Source: RGIG9079 sp964567845
Lineage (GTDB): Bacteria; Bacteroidota; Bacteroidia; Bacteroidales; Marinifilaceae
Assembly: GCA_964567845.1 (NCBI GenBank)
Contig: CAZMOG010000017.1
Location: 1-31,293, forward strand
Direction of reading: 5' to 3'
DNA length: 31,293 nucleotides
The notes under the pieces are model-generated. The model made no database searches and was not told the DNA's origin. It saw only the letters and a program-made list of their open reading frames with translations. Positions 18,017-26,327 of this stretch are shown here, one piece after another. The position numbers and the translations under genes were made by a program. How positions within the stretch are numbered: the first letter of the stretch is position 1; each line of letters starts with the position of its first letter.

Positions 18017-19486
18017 ATGTCAAACGAGTTAGAGAATGCAAAGAGACCCTCATTGTTGATGGCTTTTATTCCGTTGGCAGTGTTGATTTTTCTTTTGGTG
18101 ATGAATGTTGTCTATTTTGGCGATGCTGTTCTTGAGGGCCCTAATCAGGTGGCACTTTTAATTGCAGCTACAGTTTGTGGAGTGATTGGACACTTTTTGA
18201 ATGTCCCTTTGAGCTATATGCTTAAGAAGATTAATAAAACAATCTATTCGTCATTGACAGCAACGTTGATATTGTTGCTAATTGGGTGTTTGAGTGCCTC
18301 TTGGCTTGTGAGTGGTGTGATTCCTGCCATGATTTACTATGGAATAGATATTATGCACCCCTCATATTTCTTGGTGGCAACAACTGTTTTGTGTAGCGTT
18401 GTATCGTTGGCAACAGGTAGTTCTTGGTCAACAGTAGCTACAGTTGGAGTAGCAATTATAGGTATTGGTCAGGCCTTTGGAATGAATGAGGCTATTGTGG
18501 CAGGAGCTATTATTTCCGGAGCCTATTTTGGTGATAAAATGTCGCCTATGTCCGATACTACCAATTTGGCGGCAACTGTGGCAGGAACAGATCTGTTTAC
18601 CCATATCCGTTACATGATTTATACAACCGGTCCTACATATATTCTCTCTTTGCTGATTTATGCGGCGATTGGCTTGTTTATGGGTGGCGAGGGCTCAATT
18701 AACGAGACCCAGGTAATGAAGGCTGCCATTGAGGAGAGTTTTAATGTTACTCCGTGGTTGTTATTGGTTCCGGTTGCTCTTATGACAATTATCGTGATGA
18801 TGGTTCCGGCAGTTCCTGCAATGTTGTTGGGAACAGGTCTGGGTGTCGTGTCTGCATTGATTTTTCAGCAGGATTTGATGAGTGGAATGATTTCGGATGG
18901 TCTTTTTGCAAATCAGTATCATTTACTGGTTCAGGCTTTGGGTGGGGGCATTGATATTCCAACTACCAATGCTTCAATGAGTGACTTGCTTTCGTCAGGA
19001 GGAATGTCCGGAATGTTGGCAACCGTGTGGTTGATTCTTTCTGCTATGATTTTCGGAGGTATTATGGATGCCTGTGGCACCTTGAAACGTATAACCGAGG
19101 CTCTTTTGAGCATAGTGTATAGCACAACTTCGTTGATCGGAAGCACAATCCTTTCATGTTTGGTGTTTAATATAGTGACAAGCGACCAATATTTGTCTAT
19201 TGTCGTGCCGGGAAAGATGATGGCAGAGTCATATAAGAAGAGGGGGTTGAAACCAGAGGTGTTGAGCCGTGCACTAGAAGATTCAGCTACTGTAACCTCG
19301 CCCCTTATTCCATGGAATACCTGTGGAGCAACTCAGGCAAGAGTGTTGGGAGTATCTACCTGGGCATACGCTCCATACGCATTTTTCTGTTTCATATCTC
19401 CGCTGATGAATGTGTTTATCACCCTGATTAATTATAAAATTCGTAGAATGAGTGCAAAGGAGATGTCAAAGTATAGTGAGGAATAG
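18017..19486 (+). CDS. nhaC: NhaC-family Na+/H+ antiporter
   Basis: The 489-residue inner-membrane protein has about 11-12 hydrophobic helices. It carries the NhaC signature AYFGDKMSPMSDTTNLAA at about 169-186, preceded by SLATGSSWSTVATVG. A second repeat of the same kind appears near the C terminus (SRALEDSATVTSPLIPWNTC). It would exchange Na+ for H+ and support pH and sodium balance; related transporters move other ion pairs, such as malate/lactate with protons (MleN), so the exact ions are inferred. I chose the ATG at 18017 (MSNELENAKRPSL) because the longer open frame begins at a TTG that is the last three bases of the -7 box itself. Confidence 0.9.
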   Translation: MSNELENAKRPSLLMAFIPLAVLIFLLVMNVVYFGDAVLEGPNQVALLIAATVCGVIGHFLNVPLSYMLKKINKTIYSSLTATLILLLIGCLSASWLVSGVIPAMIYYGIDIMHPSYFLVATTVLCSVVSLATGSSWSTVATVGVAIIGIGQAFGMNEAIVAGAIISGAYFGDKMSPMSDTTNLAATVAGTDLFTHIRYMIYTTGPTYILSLLIYAAIGLFMGGEGSINETQVMKAAIEESFNVTPWLLLVPVALMTIIVMMVPAVPAMLLGTGLGVVSALIFQQDLMSGMISDGLFANQYHLLVQALGGGIDIPTTNASMSDLLSSGGMSGMLATVWLILSAMIFGGIMDACGTLKRITEALLSIVYSTTSLIGSTILSCLVFNIVTSDQYLSIVVPGKMMAESYKKRGLKPEVLSRALEDSATVTSPLIPWNTCGATQARVLGVSTWAYAPYAFFCFISPLMNVFITLINYKIRRMSAKEMSKYSEE

Positions 19487-19496
19487 AAAAAATTGT

Positions 19497-19504
19497 TATC
19501 TTTG
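19497..19504 (+). promoter_or_regulatory. Putative -7 box for the frr-glycan operon
   Basis: TATCTTTG is an exact -7 match, 30 bases before the frr start codon and 10 bases after the nhaC stop. No TTG lies at ideal -33 distance. It may drive the whole run of genes to 26327. Confidence 0.5.
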
Positions 19505-19534
19505 TGCAGATAGAAACTATAAAAATTAAGATAC

Positions 19535-20104
19535 ATGATTAGCGAAGAGGTAGATTTTTGTTTGGAGGCAACTAAAGAGCAGATGAACTCTGCCATTGCT
19601 CACTTAGAGCTAGAGCTTACCAAAATTCGTGCCGGAAAGGCAAATCCAAAGATTTTGATGGGAGTAATGGTTGACTATTATGGCTCAATGACTCCATTGA
19701 ATCAGGTTGCTAATATCTCCGCTCCCGATCCTCGTACTATTGCAGTACAACCATGGGAGAAGCAGATGATTGGCCCTATTGAAAGAGCAATCCGTAATGC
19801 TAACCTTGGATTTAACCCCGATAACAATGGTGAGATTGTAAGAATAAACGTTCCGCCTTTGACCGAGGAGCGAAGAAAGGAGTATGTAAAGCAGAGTAAG
19901 AGTGTGGGTGAGACAGCAAAAGTAGCTGTTCGTAATGCACGTCGCGAGGCTATCGAGGATTTTAAGAAGATGGTAAAGAATGATGGTCTCTCGGAGGATG
20001 CACAGAAGGATGCAGAGGCTGAGGTACAGAAAATGACTGACTCTTTCACAAAGAAGATCGATGAGATGTTGGCAGTGAAGGAGAAGGAGATTATGACAAT
20101 TTAG
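19535..20104 (+). CDS. frr: Ribosome recycling factor
   Basis: RRF works with EF-G to split the ribosome after termination so that the subunits can be reused. The 189-residue length is normal. Recognisable blocks are LELTKIRAGKANP (about 26-38), the VMVDYYGSMTPLNQVANI strand region, and RTIAVQPWEKQMIGPIERAI. The conserved C-terminal helical block is VRINVPPLTEERRKEYVK followed by AKVAVRNARREA. It starts 30 bases after a -7 box and is followed after 11 bases by a bactofilin gene. In many bacteria frr sits next to pyrH or tsf; here it heads a set of envelope genes. Confidence 0.98.
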   Translation: MISEEVDFCLEATKEQMNSAIAHLELELTKIRAGKANPKILMGVMVDYYGSMTPLNQVANISAPDPRTIAVQPWEKQMIGPIERAIRNANLGFNPDNNGEIVRINVPPLTEERRKEYVKQSKSVGETAKVAVRNARREAIEDFKKMVKNDGLSEDAQKDAEAEVQKMTDSFTKKIDEMLAVKEKEIMTI

Positions 20105-20115
20105 GACTCTTTTAT

Positions 20116-20364
20116 ATGGCATTTGACCCCCGGAAACTAACAGTCATAGAGCAGAATTGCCGGATAGATGGCGATTTAGAGTGTTATGCTCTAAGATTAC
20201 TTGGAAAGGTTGATGGTAATGTTACTGTACAGACCTTTGCTGATATTGAGGAGCATGCCGCAATTTCCGGAGAGTTAAAGGCCGGTTCGGTTAGAATTGC
20301 CTTAGGAGCAAAAATAGGAAAGTTCTCATTAATGGATGAAAACAATGGCAAATCAGGAAGGTAG
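20116..20364 (+). CDS. Small bactofilin-like polymer-forming protein (first of two)
   Basis: The 82-residue product has the repeat pattern of the bactofilin/DUF583 family (PF04519): NCRIDGDLECYALRLLGKVDGNVTVQTFADIEEHAAISGELKAGSV. Hydrophobic residues recur at about 6-residue spacing, as expected for a small beta-helix. It is shorter than typical bactofilins (about 110-180 residues). It has no signal peptide or membrane helix, so it is cytoplasmic or membrane-associated through partners. Bactofilins polymerise without nucleotide and often localise cell-wall or envelope machinery. The gene starts 11 bases after frr, and its 3' end overlaps the second bactofilin gene. The pair may co-assemble. 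Confidence 0.75.
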   Translation: MAFDPRKLTVIEQNCRIDGDLECYALRLLGKVDGNVTVQTFADIEEHAAISGELKAGSVRIALGAKIGKFSLMDENNGKSGR

Positions 20365-20698
20365 TGTAAGTTACAAGGTTGTTGATTTGATTAGTGAGAA
20401 CGCAACTATTCATGCCAATATAACAACCCGCAACGATATTAGGGTTGATGGGTTGGTTGATGGTGATATTAAAACATCGAAACGTTTGGTGATAGGTCCT
20501 AAGGCAGTTATAAATGGAAATATTGTGGCAGAGAGAGTAGATTGCTTTGGCAAGGTAAAAGGAGATATTTCTGTCGAGACGGTTATCAATATTAAGTGCC
20601 AGGCAGAGATATGTGGCGATATAAAGGCGTCACTACTCTCAATTGAGACGGGAGCCTTTTTCTCGGGTAACTGTAATATGAAAAAATTGAACAGGTGA
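20345..20698 (+). CDS. Bactofilin-like polymer-forming protein (second of two)
   Basis: The 117-residue product has a clear bactofilin core: ENATIHANITTRNDIRVDGLVDGDIKTSKRL, then VIGPKAVINGNIVAERVDCFGKVKGDIS and AEICGDIKASLLSIETGAFFSG. Successive G-x-I/V turns form the right-handed beta-helix of the family. I chose the ATG at 20345 (MANQEGSVSYKVV); a start at 20336 would add three residues (MKT). Either start overlaps the previous gene by 20-29 bases. The stop overlaps the kdsB start by one base (TGATG). The core is longer and more regular than in the upstream paralogue. I infer a scaffold for the surface-glycan enzymes encoded next to it. Confidence 0.85.
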   Translation: MANQEGSVSYKVVDLISENATIHANITTRNDIRVDGLVDGDIKTSKRLVIGPKAVINGNIVAERVDCFGKVKGDISVETVINIKCQAEICGDIKASLLSIETGAFFSGNCNMKKLNR

Positions 20699-21447
20699 TG
20701 AGGGTTTTGATACTTATACCGGCGCGTTATGCTTCAACGCGTTTTCCGGGTAAACCGTTGGCAACCATAGGTGGGAAACCTATGGTTGTGCACGTTATAG
20801 AGAAGGCCTTGCAAATCTCGGAGCATAGTTATGTGGCTACCGATGATAGCAGAATACTTGAGGCTGTTAATAACGCAGGATATAAGGGAGTTATGACGAG
20901 CCGGAGCCATAGAAGTGGAACTGACCGTTGTTATGAGGCATATTCCAAAGTTATAACTGAGTGTGGGTCAGCTTTTGATGTGATAGTTAATGTTCAGGGC
21001 GATGAGCCATTTATCACTCCCGAGCAGATTGCTGATTTGGTAAGTTGTTTTCAAGACCCTCAGGTTCAGATTGCAACCTTGGCCAAGAGATTTCAGGAAC
21101 CTGAGGCAATTTTCGATCCAAACAAGGTGAAGGTGGTCTTTGGTGCAGAGGGACGTGCAATCTATTTTTCAAGAAATCCAATTCCATATTGCCGAGGTGT
21201 AGAGGAGCAAAGTTGGTTGAGTACTACTCCATATTTTAAGCACATAGGAATGTATGCCTATAGGCCTGAGGTGTTGAAACAGATTACAGCTTTATCACAG
21301 GGAGTTTTAGAGAAGGCCGAGTCGTTGGAGCAGTTGCGATGGCTTGAGAATGGCTATACCATAGCAGTTCGAGAAACTGATCATGAATCAATAGGAATTG
21401 ATACTCCTGCCGATTTGGCTGAGGCAGAGAAAATGTTGCTTGAGTAA
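20698..21447 (+). CDS. kdsB: 3-deoxy-manno-octulosonate cytidylyltransferase (CMP-KDO synthetase)
   Basis: KdsB activates KDO with CTP to give CMP-KDO for the inner core of LPS. The 249-residue length is typical. Diagnostic motifs are IPARYASTRFPGKPL (about 7-21), SRSHRSGTDRC (about 69-79), NVQGDEPFI (about 99-107), FSRNPIPYCRG and the C-terminal GIDTPADLAEAEKM. I start at the ATG at 20698; a GTG one codon earlier is less likely because the ATG overlaps the upstream stop codon in the common TGATG arrangement. A cytoplasmic enzyme in an operon with a flippase and glycosyltransferases fits lipid A-core or related glycan synthesis. Confidence 0.96.
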   Translation: MRVLILIPARYASTRFPGKPLATIGGKPMVVHVIEKALQISEHSYVATDDSRILEAVNNAGYKGVMTSRSHRSGTDRCYEAYSKVITECGSAFDVIVNVQGDEPFITPEQIADLVSCFQDPQVQIATLAKRFQEPEAIFDPNKVKVVFGAEGRAIYFSRNPIPYCRGVEEQSWLSTTPYFKHIGMYAYRPEVLKQITALSQGVLEKAESLEQLRWLENGYTIAVRETDHESIGIDTPADLAEAEKMLLE

Positions 21448-21453
21448 AAGTTT

Positions 21454-22911
21454 ATGGATAGTTCAGGATTGAAAGGTAAGACCGTAAAGGGGATGCTTTG
21501 GAGCGTTCTGGATAAGGGAGGCCAACAGTTGATAGTCTTTGTCAGTGGAATATGGCTTGCTCAAATGCTTCTGCCCGAGTATTATGGTCTGATTGGAATG
21601 CTTTCAATCTTCACCTATTTGGGAAATGCTCTTCAAGAGAGTGGTTTTACAGCGGCAATTATCAGAAAGGAGCGTTTAGTCAATGATGATTTAAATGTAG
21701 CCTTTTTATGCAATATCCTTATAGGAATATCGGTCTATTTTATGCTCTATGTGGCCTCGCCACTAATTGCAAACTTCTTTAATGAGCCTGAGTTACATTG
21801 GTTGTCGAGAGTGGTATTCCTTATGTTTCTGTTTAACTCGTTCTCAGTGGTACAGAATGCGTTGCTTATCAGGGAAATGCGCTTTAAGCAGGCAACAATT
21901 ATCAATGCTGTTTCATTGATTTGTTCGTATGGGGGCGCACTGATTTTTGCAAGTCGTGGGGCGGGTGCATACGCAATAGCTTGCCAATCGGTTATCTTTT
22001 CATTTTGTAGAATGGTAATGTTATGGTGTTACAGTACATGGAGACCTACATTCACATTTAAACGTCAATCTTTTAACGAACTTTTTGCTTTTAGCTCCAA
22101 GCTGCTGTTGACAAACATATTGAACACATGTGCATGCAGATTGTTCCCGTCGGTAATAGGTAAATATTACAATAAAATTGATGCAGGGCTGTACGAGAAT
22201 GGTCAGCGTTGGGGAAATATGCCACAAGATTTTGTTGGCGGAACGATTGCAAATGTAACATTTCCGGCAATTTCGGTAGTGAATCGCGATGATTCTGAAC
22301 GAATGCGTAGAGTGTGCAGAAAGATGGTAAGGGTAACCTCGTTTATTGTTTTTCCTTTATTTATAGGAATAATGGTCTGTTGCAGTCGTGGTGCAATAAG
22401 CTACATTATTAAGCCGGAGTGGGCCGATGTGGTTCCCTATATTCTGTTTGTCTCATGTGCCGGAATATTTAATGGATTGAATACGGCAAATTACAATGTA
22501 TTGAAAACAAAAGGATTATCATCGGCAATATTGAAATTCGAGATTATCAGGAATGTACTGACAATAGTTTCGATAGTGGTATGTATCCCTTTTGGTATTC
22601 ATTACATGTTGAGTGCAATGGTAGCAGTAAGCGTGGTAAATTACTTTGTCTTTACCATTAAGGTTAACAAAATACTGGGAATTGGTGTTATGGAACATCT
22701 TCGTGATGTTCTTCCTTATGGATTGATAATGTTGGTTGTAGGAGCTGTTGGTTTGTTTATTGCAAATATTATGGCTTCGTTAAATCCCATCATAGTGATT
22801 GTTGTACAATTTATCGTGATGGCGTTGCTATATGTGGTAATAGGGCGTATTTTTGGTTCTACCATTCTTTCGGAGGTGTTTCAAATATTAAAGCGTAAGG
22901 GTAATGGTTAA
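21454..22911 (+). CDS. Wzx/MOP-superfamily polysaccharide flippase
   Basis: The 485-residue inner-membrane protein has about 12-14 hydrophobic helices. Its N terminus (GKTVKGMLWSVLDKGGQQLIVFVSGIWLAQML) followed by LLPEYYGLIGMLSIFTYLGNALQESGF-type sequence is typical of the WzxC/MVF group of the MOP flippases. These move lipid-linked glycan units across the inner membrane. It starts 6 bases after kdsB and its end overlaps the following glycosyltransferase gene by 8 bases. No Wzy polymerase or chain-length protein is in the window, so whether it flips an O-antigen, capsule or other glycan cannot be told. Confidence 0.9.
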   Translation: MDSSGLKGKTVKGMLWSVLDKGGQQLIVFVSGIWLAQMLLPEYYGLIGMLSIFTYLGNALQESGFTAAIIRKERLVNDDLNVAFLCNILIGISVYFMLYVASPLIANFFNEPELHWLSRVVFLMFLFNSFSVVQNALLIREMRFKQATIINAVSLICSYGGALIFASRGAGAYAIACQSVIFSFCRMVMLWCYSTWRPTFTFKRQSFNELFAFSSKLLLTNILNTCACRLFPSVIGKYYNKIDAGLYENGQRWGNMPQDFVGGTIANVTFPAISVVNRDDSERMRRVCRKMVRVTSFIVFPLFIGIMVCCSRGAISYIIKPEWADVVPYILFVSCAGIFNGLNTANYNVLKTKGLSSAILKFEIIRNVLTIVSIVVCIPFGIHYMLSAMVAVSVVNYFVFTIKVNKILGIGVMEHLRDVLPYGLIMLVVGAVGLFIANIMASLNPIIVIVVQFIVMALLYVVIGRIFGSTILSEVFQILKRKGNG

Positions 22912-23800
22912 GAATTATGAACCGATGAGCCGCTTGAAACGCTCGTTCTATTTGTGGCGTTTATACTGTTTGGTTAACTTATTGTTAAAGAAACGGATTA
23001 AGAGTCATGATATGTATCGTGTAGATTTGTCCGAATTGCCAGAAACGAATAGAAAGGTTACAATTGTTACCATAGCCTTTAATAACGACAAGGTTCTAAG
23101 ACACCAGATTAACCACATGCGTGAGAATTGGCAAGATACAGATATCGAGTATATAGTTGCCGATAACTCACCGACCGAAGAGCGCCAAATGGCAATACGA
23201 GCAGTTTGTGAAGAGTTGAATGTGAGTTATTTGAATCTTCCTAAAAGCCCGCAGATAAATAAAATTAGTGGCAGCTATTCGCACGGAGCCGCTGCAATGT
23301 GGGTATATTACAACTATATTGCAAAGCGTAAACCATATATCTTTGGATTCATAGATCATGACCTGTTTCCTATAAAACCATTCTCCATGCAAAGAAAGAT
23401 GGAGAATTACTCCTGTTATGGTTACAAAATGGAGCGAGGCTCTGCATGGTATGTGTGGATGGGTCTTATCTTTTTCAAATTCTCGTTTGTTGGTAAATTT
23501 GAGATAAATTTTCTACCTTGCAAAGTAGATAGAGCAGAGACATATTGTGATACAGGAGGTTCGTTGTGGTACTCGCTATATTCGAAAATTGATTCAGCTA
23601 ATGCGTTATGCCCCGATAGAATACAGGTTCCGATGTTTGTAAATGGGAAACGTCATCGCGACCCGGTTGATTATATCGATGATTGTTGGATGCATACTAA
23701 CAACGGGTCCAATTGGAAAAACATCGAGGATAAGCACGACATGGTAAAAGTTATATGGGAGAAGTATCAGGATACTATCCCCAATGAAATACATTTTTAA
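22904..23800 (+). CDS. GT-A-type glycosyltransferase, GT2-like, family not certain
   Basis: The 298-residue product is soluble apart from a short basic, hydrophobic N terminus. The core resembles GT-A transferases: RKVTIVTIAFNNDKVL (about 50-65), DIEYIVADNSPTEE (about 79-92), and FGFIDHDLFPIKP (about 147-159), where DHD fits the metal-binding DxD. A DRAETYCDTGGSLWYSLYSK segment follows, then a C-terminal PVDYIDDCWMHTNNGSNW. The latter half is rich in Trp, Tyr and Cys and does not match a family I can name. It is coupled to the flippase gene by an 8-base overlap and lies 2 bases before the cytidylyltransferase gene, so it probably adds a sugar to the same glycan. Confidence 0.7.
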   Translation: MVKNYEPMSRLKRSFYLWRLYCLVNLLLKKRIKSHDMYRVDLSELPETNRKVTIVTIAFNNDKVLRHQINHMRENWQDTDIEYIVADNSPTEERQMAIRAVCEELNVSYLNLPKSPQINKISGSYSHGAAAMWVYYNYIAKRKPYIFGFIDHDLFPIKPFSMQRKMENYSCYGYKMERGSAWYVWMGLIFFKFSFVGKFEINFLPCKVDRAETYCDTGGSLWYSLYSKIDSANALCPDRIQVPMFVNGKRHRDPVDYIDDCWMHTNNGSNWKNIEDKHDMVKVIWEKYQDTIPNEIHF

Positions 23801-23802
23801 TC

Positions 23803-24510
23803 ATGAAGGAGTTTATTGCCGTAATATTAGCAGCCGGAGGTGGTAGTAGAACCGGTTTGTCTATGCCCAAGCAGTTTTACGAGTTTGCCGGTAAGACTGT
23901 GTTGGAGCATGTTGCCGACCTTTTCCAAAGCAATGAGAAGATTACGCGAATGGTTATTGTTGCCAATCCCGGATATATGGAGCGTACAATGCAGATTGTT
24001 CAAGCAAATAAATGGAGTAAACTTGATAAGGTTATATGTGGCGGTAAGGAGCGTTATGATTCAAGTCTTGCTGCGATAAATGAGTATTGTGGATGGGAAG
24101 ATTCTTATTTGATATTTCACGATGCTGCGCGTCCTTTGTTAGCCAATCAGATTGTTAATGCAACCATTGAGATGCTGGGCAGTTACGATGCAGTCGGGGT
24201 GGCAGTACCCACGGTTGATACTATTTTGGAGGTTGAGAATGGTATTATCAAATCGGTTCCCGTACGTAGTTCATTGATGCGTGCGCAAACACCACAAGGG
24301 TTTAAATTATCAGTAATTAAAGAGGCCTATAATCGGGCATTACAGGATGAAAATTTCAAGGCAACCGATGATTGTGGTGTGGTATTGAACTATATGCCCG
24401 AGGTACCCATAAAGATTGTTCCCGGCAGCGAAGAGAATATGAAGTTAACATACTACGATGATATCTATTTTATAGAGCGATTATTGAAAAGAAGATATGA
24501 TCAGCGATAG
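23803..24510 (+). CDS. IspD/TarI-family cytidylyltransferase, probably for CDP-activated glycan precursor
   Basis: The 235-residue enzyme has the IspD-type fold: LAAGGGSRTGLSMPKQF (residues 9-25, with Arg16 and Lys23 as CTP-binding residues), IFHDAARPL (about 104-112), MRAQTPQGF (about 159-167) and ATDDCGVV. IspD makes CDP-methylerythritol in isoprenoid synthesis. The closely related TarI and similar enzymes make CDP-ribitol or other CDP-polyols. It sits inside a surface-glycan operon and overlaps a LicD gene by 14 bases, so I favour a CDP-polyol role, but IspD itself cannot be excluded from sequence alone. No TarJ-type reductase is adjacent. Confidence 0.85.
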   Translation: MKEFIAVILAAGGGSRTGLSMPKQFYEFAGKTVLEHVADLFQSNEKITRMVIVANPGYMERTMQIVQANKWSKLDKVICGGKERYDSSLAAINEYCGWEDSYLIFHDAARPLLANQIVNATIEMLGSYDAVGVAVPTVDTILEVENGIIKSVPVRSSLMRAQTPQGFKLSVIKEAYNRALQDENFKATDDCGVVLNYMPEVPIKIVPGSEENMKLTYYDDIYFIERLLKRRYDQR

Positions 24511-25318
24511 TGAATTGAAACAGGCTCAGGGGGTAATGTTAAAGCTCCTTAAAGCGATTGATGAGTTGTGTATAAAACACAATATAGAGTATTTCCTTAT
24601 CTCAGGAACTTTGTTGGGTGCTGTTCGTCATAGGGGCTTTATACCCTGGGATGATGATATGGATATTGCAATGGTTCGTGAGGATTATGAGCGCTTCAAA
24701 AAGATTGCTTTAACGGAATTGCCGGAAGGAATGGCTCTTCAGACACGCGAAACCGATCCCTACTACAGAATGATGCATGTACCATGTAAAGTTCGTGATT
24801 TGGGTAGTTTGTTTATTGAGCCGGGACACGAAAATGATAAGGGTATGTCGGGAATTTATGTAGATATATTCCCATTTGACAAACACTCCACCGATGAGGC
24901 TGAACTTCAAAGTGATATTCGTTTTTGGAAGCGTTTTGTCTTTATGCAACGATATACCAAGAAAAGAGCCAAAAACTTTGTTCATGGTTTGTTGATTAAG
25001 CCCTTCGATTTTGTTGCTCGTATAGGAATCAAGATATATTTGAAGATTGCTTATAAGCGTATAGAGAGAAATGCACCTCGTTTAAAAGAGAATTTCTGCT
25101 TAATGCCGGGATATGACCTTTATTGGTTCAAGACAAATGTTTTTAAAAAAGATGATGTATATCCATTGAAGCGTATTGAGTTTGCCGATACAACATTCTG
25201 GGGACCAAACAATCCCGATGGTATATTGACCACGATGTTCGGTGATTATATGACCATGCCCCCTGTAGAGGAGCGCGAAGCCCATGCCATAAGTTTGATT
25301 GTTAACTATAAAAAGTAA
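24497..25318 (+). CDS. LicD-family phosphotransferase
   Basis: The 273-residue protein has the LicD signature: YFLISGTLLGAVRHRGFIP (about 32-50) followed by WDDDMDIAM with Asp52, Asp53, Asp54 and Asp56 as likely metal and nucleotide ligands. GIYVDIFPFD follows at about 119-128. LicD proteins move phosphocholine or a related group from a CDP donor onto a glycan; the wider family also includes ribitol-phosphate transferases such as fukutin relatives. The start lies 14 bases inside the IspD/TarI-type gene, which could supply the CDP donor. I infer that this pair decorates the glycan with a phospho-linked group. Confidence 0.9.
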   Translation: MISDSELKQAQGVMLKLLKAIDELCIKHNIEYFLISGTLLGAVRHRGFIPWDDDMDIAMVREDYERFKKIALTELPEGMALQTRETDPYYRMMHVPCKVRDLGSLFIEPGHENDKGMSGIYVDIFPFDKHSTDEAELQSDIRFWKRFVFMQRYTKKRAKNFVHGLLIKPFDFVARIGIKIYLKIAYKRIERNAPRLKENFCLMPGYDLYWFKTNVFKKDDVYPLKRIEFADTTFWGPNNPDGILTTMFGDYMTMPPVEEREAHAISLIVNYKK

Positions 25319-25322
25319 GGAG

Positions 25323-26327
25323 ATGGATAGAATGCCCTTGGTGTCGGTAATTATGCCAATCTATAATGGAGCGGCCTATATGGAGGAGTCGATTCAGAGT
25401 GTATTGTCGCAGAGCTATAGAAACATAGAGCTGTTGATATGTAATGATGCGTCAACCGACTCTACTGCAGAGATAATAGAACGTTTAAAGGGGCAGGATT
25501 CTCGTATTAAAGCCATCCGTAACGAAGTAAACTCGGGAATTGCAATCTCGCGTAATAATCTTTTGGATAGAATTAGTGGAAAGTATTTTATTACACAGGA
25601 TTGCGATGACAATATGTTGCCGGGTAAGGTTGCCAAACAGGTTGAATATATGGAGGCGCATCCCGAGTGTGGATTGTGTGGAACATGGGCAAGAAAGGTT
25701 GACGAGCATACAGTACCTTTCGGTAAGATAATGCACCCGATAACCGATACCGACATTCGTATCAATCTGCTTTTCCAGAACTCAATGGTGCAACCGTCGG
25801 TAATGGTACGTTCGGAATTTATAAAGAATTATAGATATAAAGGGGAGTTGTTGGTATGTGAAGATTACGATTACTGGGAGCGTTTGTCTGCCATTACCAA
25901 ACTATATAATATCCCTGAATTTTTGGTTCAATACAGAATACACGGAACAAATATCAGTAAGAGTAAAGAGCAACTTTTAATAGAGAAGGGACGTGAAATC
26001 AAATTACGACAACTATTGAAGGTTGATTGCGATGCAGAGCAATATTTGGAGATTCACGATGCAATAGGTTCATTAAAGTTTCCCGATACCCCATGGAGTG
26101 AGTGGCGTGGGGAGTGTATGGATTGGCTGAAACGCTTGATAGAACAGAACGGAATCTCTAAGGTCTATCCTAAAAATGCTTTTCATGCCTTTGTATGGTA
26201 TAGATGGATTCGCTACTGCATAAGAAAAAGAGAGCTACTAAGAGCCCTCTTCCCAAAATTCTTTACTCTCAATCCGGTAGTATTGTGGAGAGTGTCGCGA
26301 CTTTTGTTTATGATTTTGAAAGCTTGA
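25323..26327 (+). CDS. Family 2 glycosyltransferase
   Basis: The 334-residue cytoplasmic enzyme begins PLVSVIMPIYNGAAYMEESI, with ELLICNDASTDSTAEI (the first Asp of the nucleotide site) and FITQDCDDNMLPGK, where DCDD takes the place of the usual DADD and keeps the outer aspartates. EDYDYWERLS (about 190) fits the general-base ED region. I use the ATG at 25323, 4 bases after licD; an upstream TTG in the same frame would overlap licD and adds no conserved residues. It is the last gene of the operon, and its last 20 bases overlap the convergent GT4 gene. Acceptor and donor sugars are unknown. Confidence 0.93.
   Translation: MDRMPLVSVIMPIYNGAAYMEESIQSVLSQSYRNIELLICNDASTDSTAEIIERLKGQDSRIKAIRNEVNSGIAISRNNLLDRISGKYFITQDCDDNMLPGKVAKQVEYMEAHPECGLCGTWARKVDEHTVPFGKIMHPITDTDIRINLLFQNSMVQPSVMVRSEFIKNYRYKGELLVCEDYDYWERLSAITKLYNIPEFLVQYRIHGTNISKSKEQLLIEKGREIKLRQLLKVDCDAEQYLEIHDAIGSLKFPDTPWSEWRGECMDWLKRLIEQNGISKVYPKNAFHAFVWYRWIRYCIRKRELLRALFPKFFTLNPVVLWRVSRLLFMILKA

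Noticed and set aside
19685..20122. Two overlapping minus-strand frames of 145 and 115 codons
   Set aside because: They are antisense to frr, whose identity is certain.
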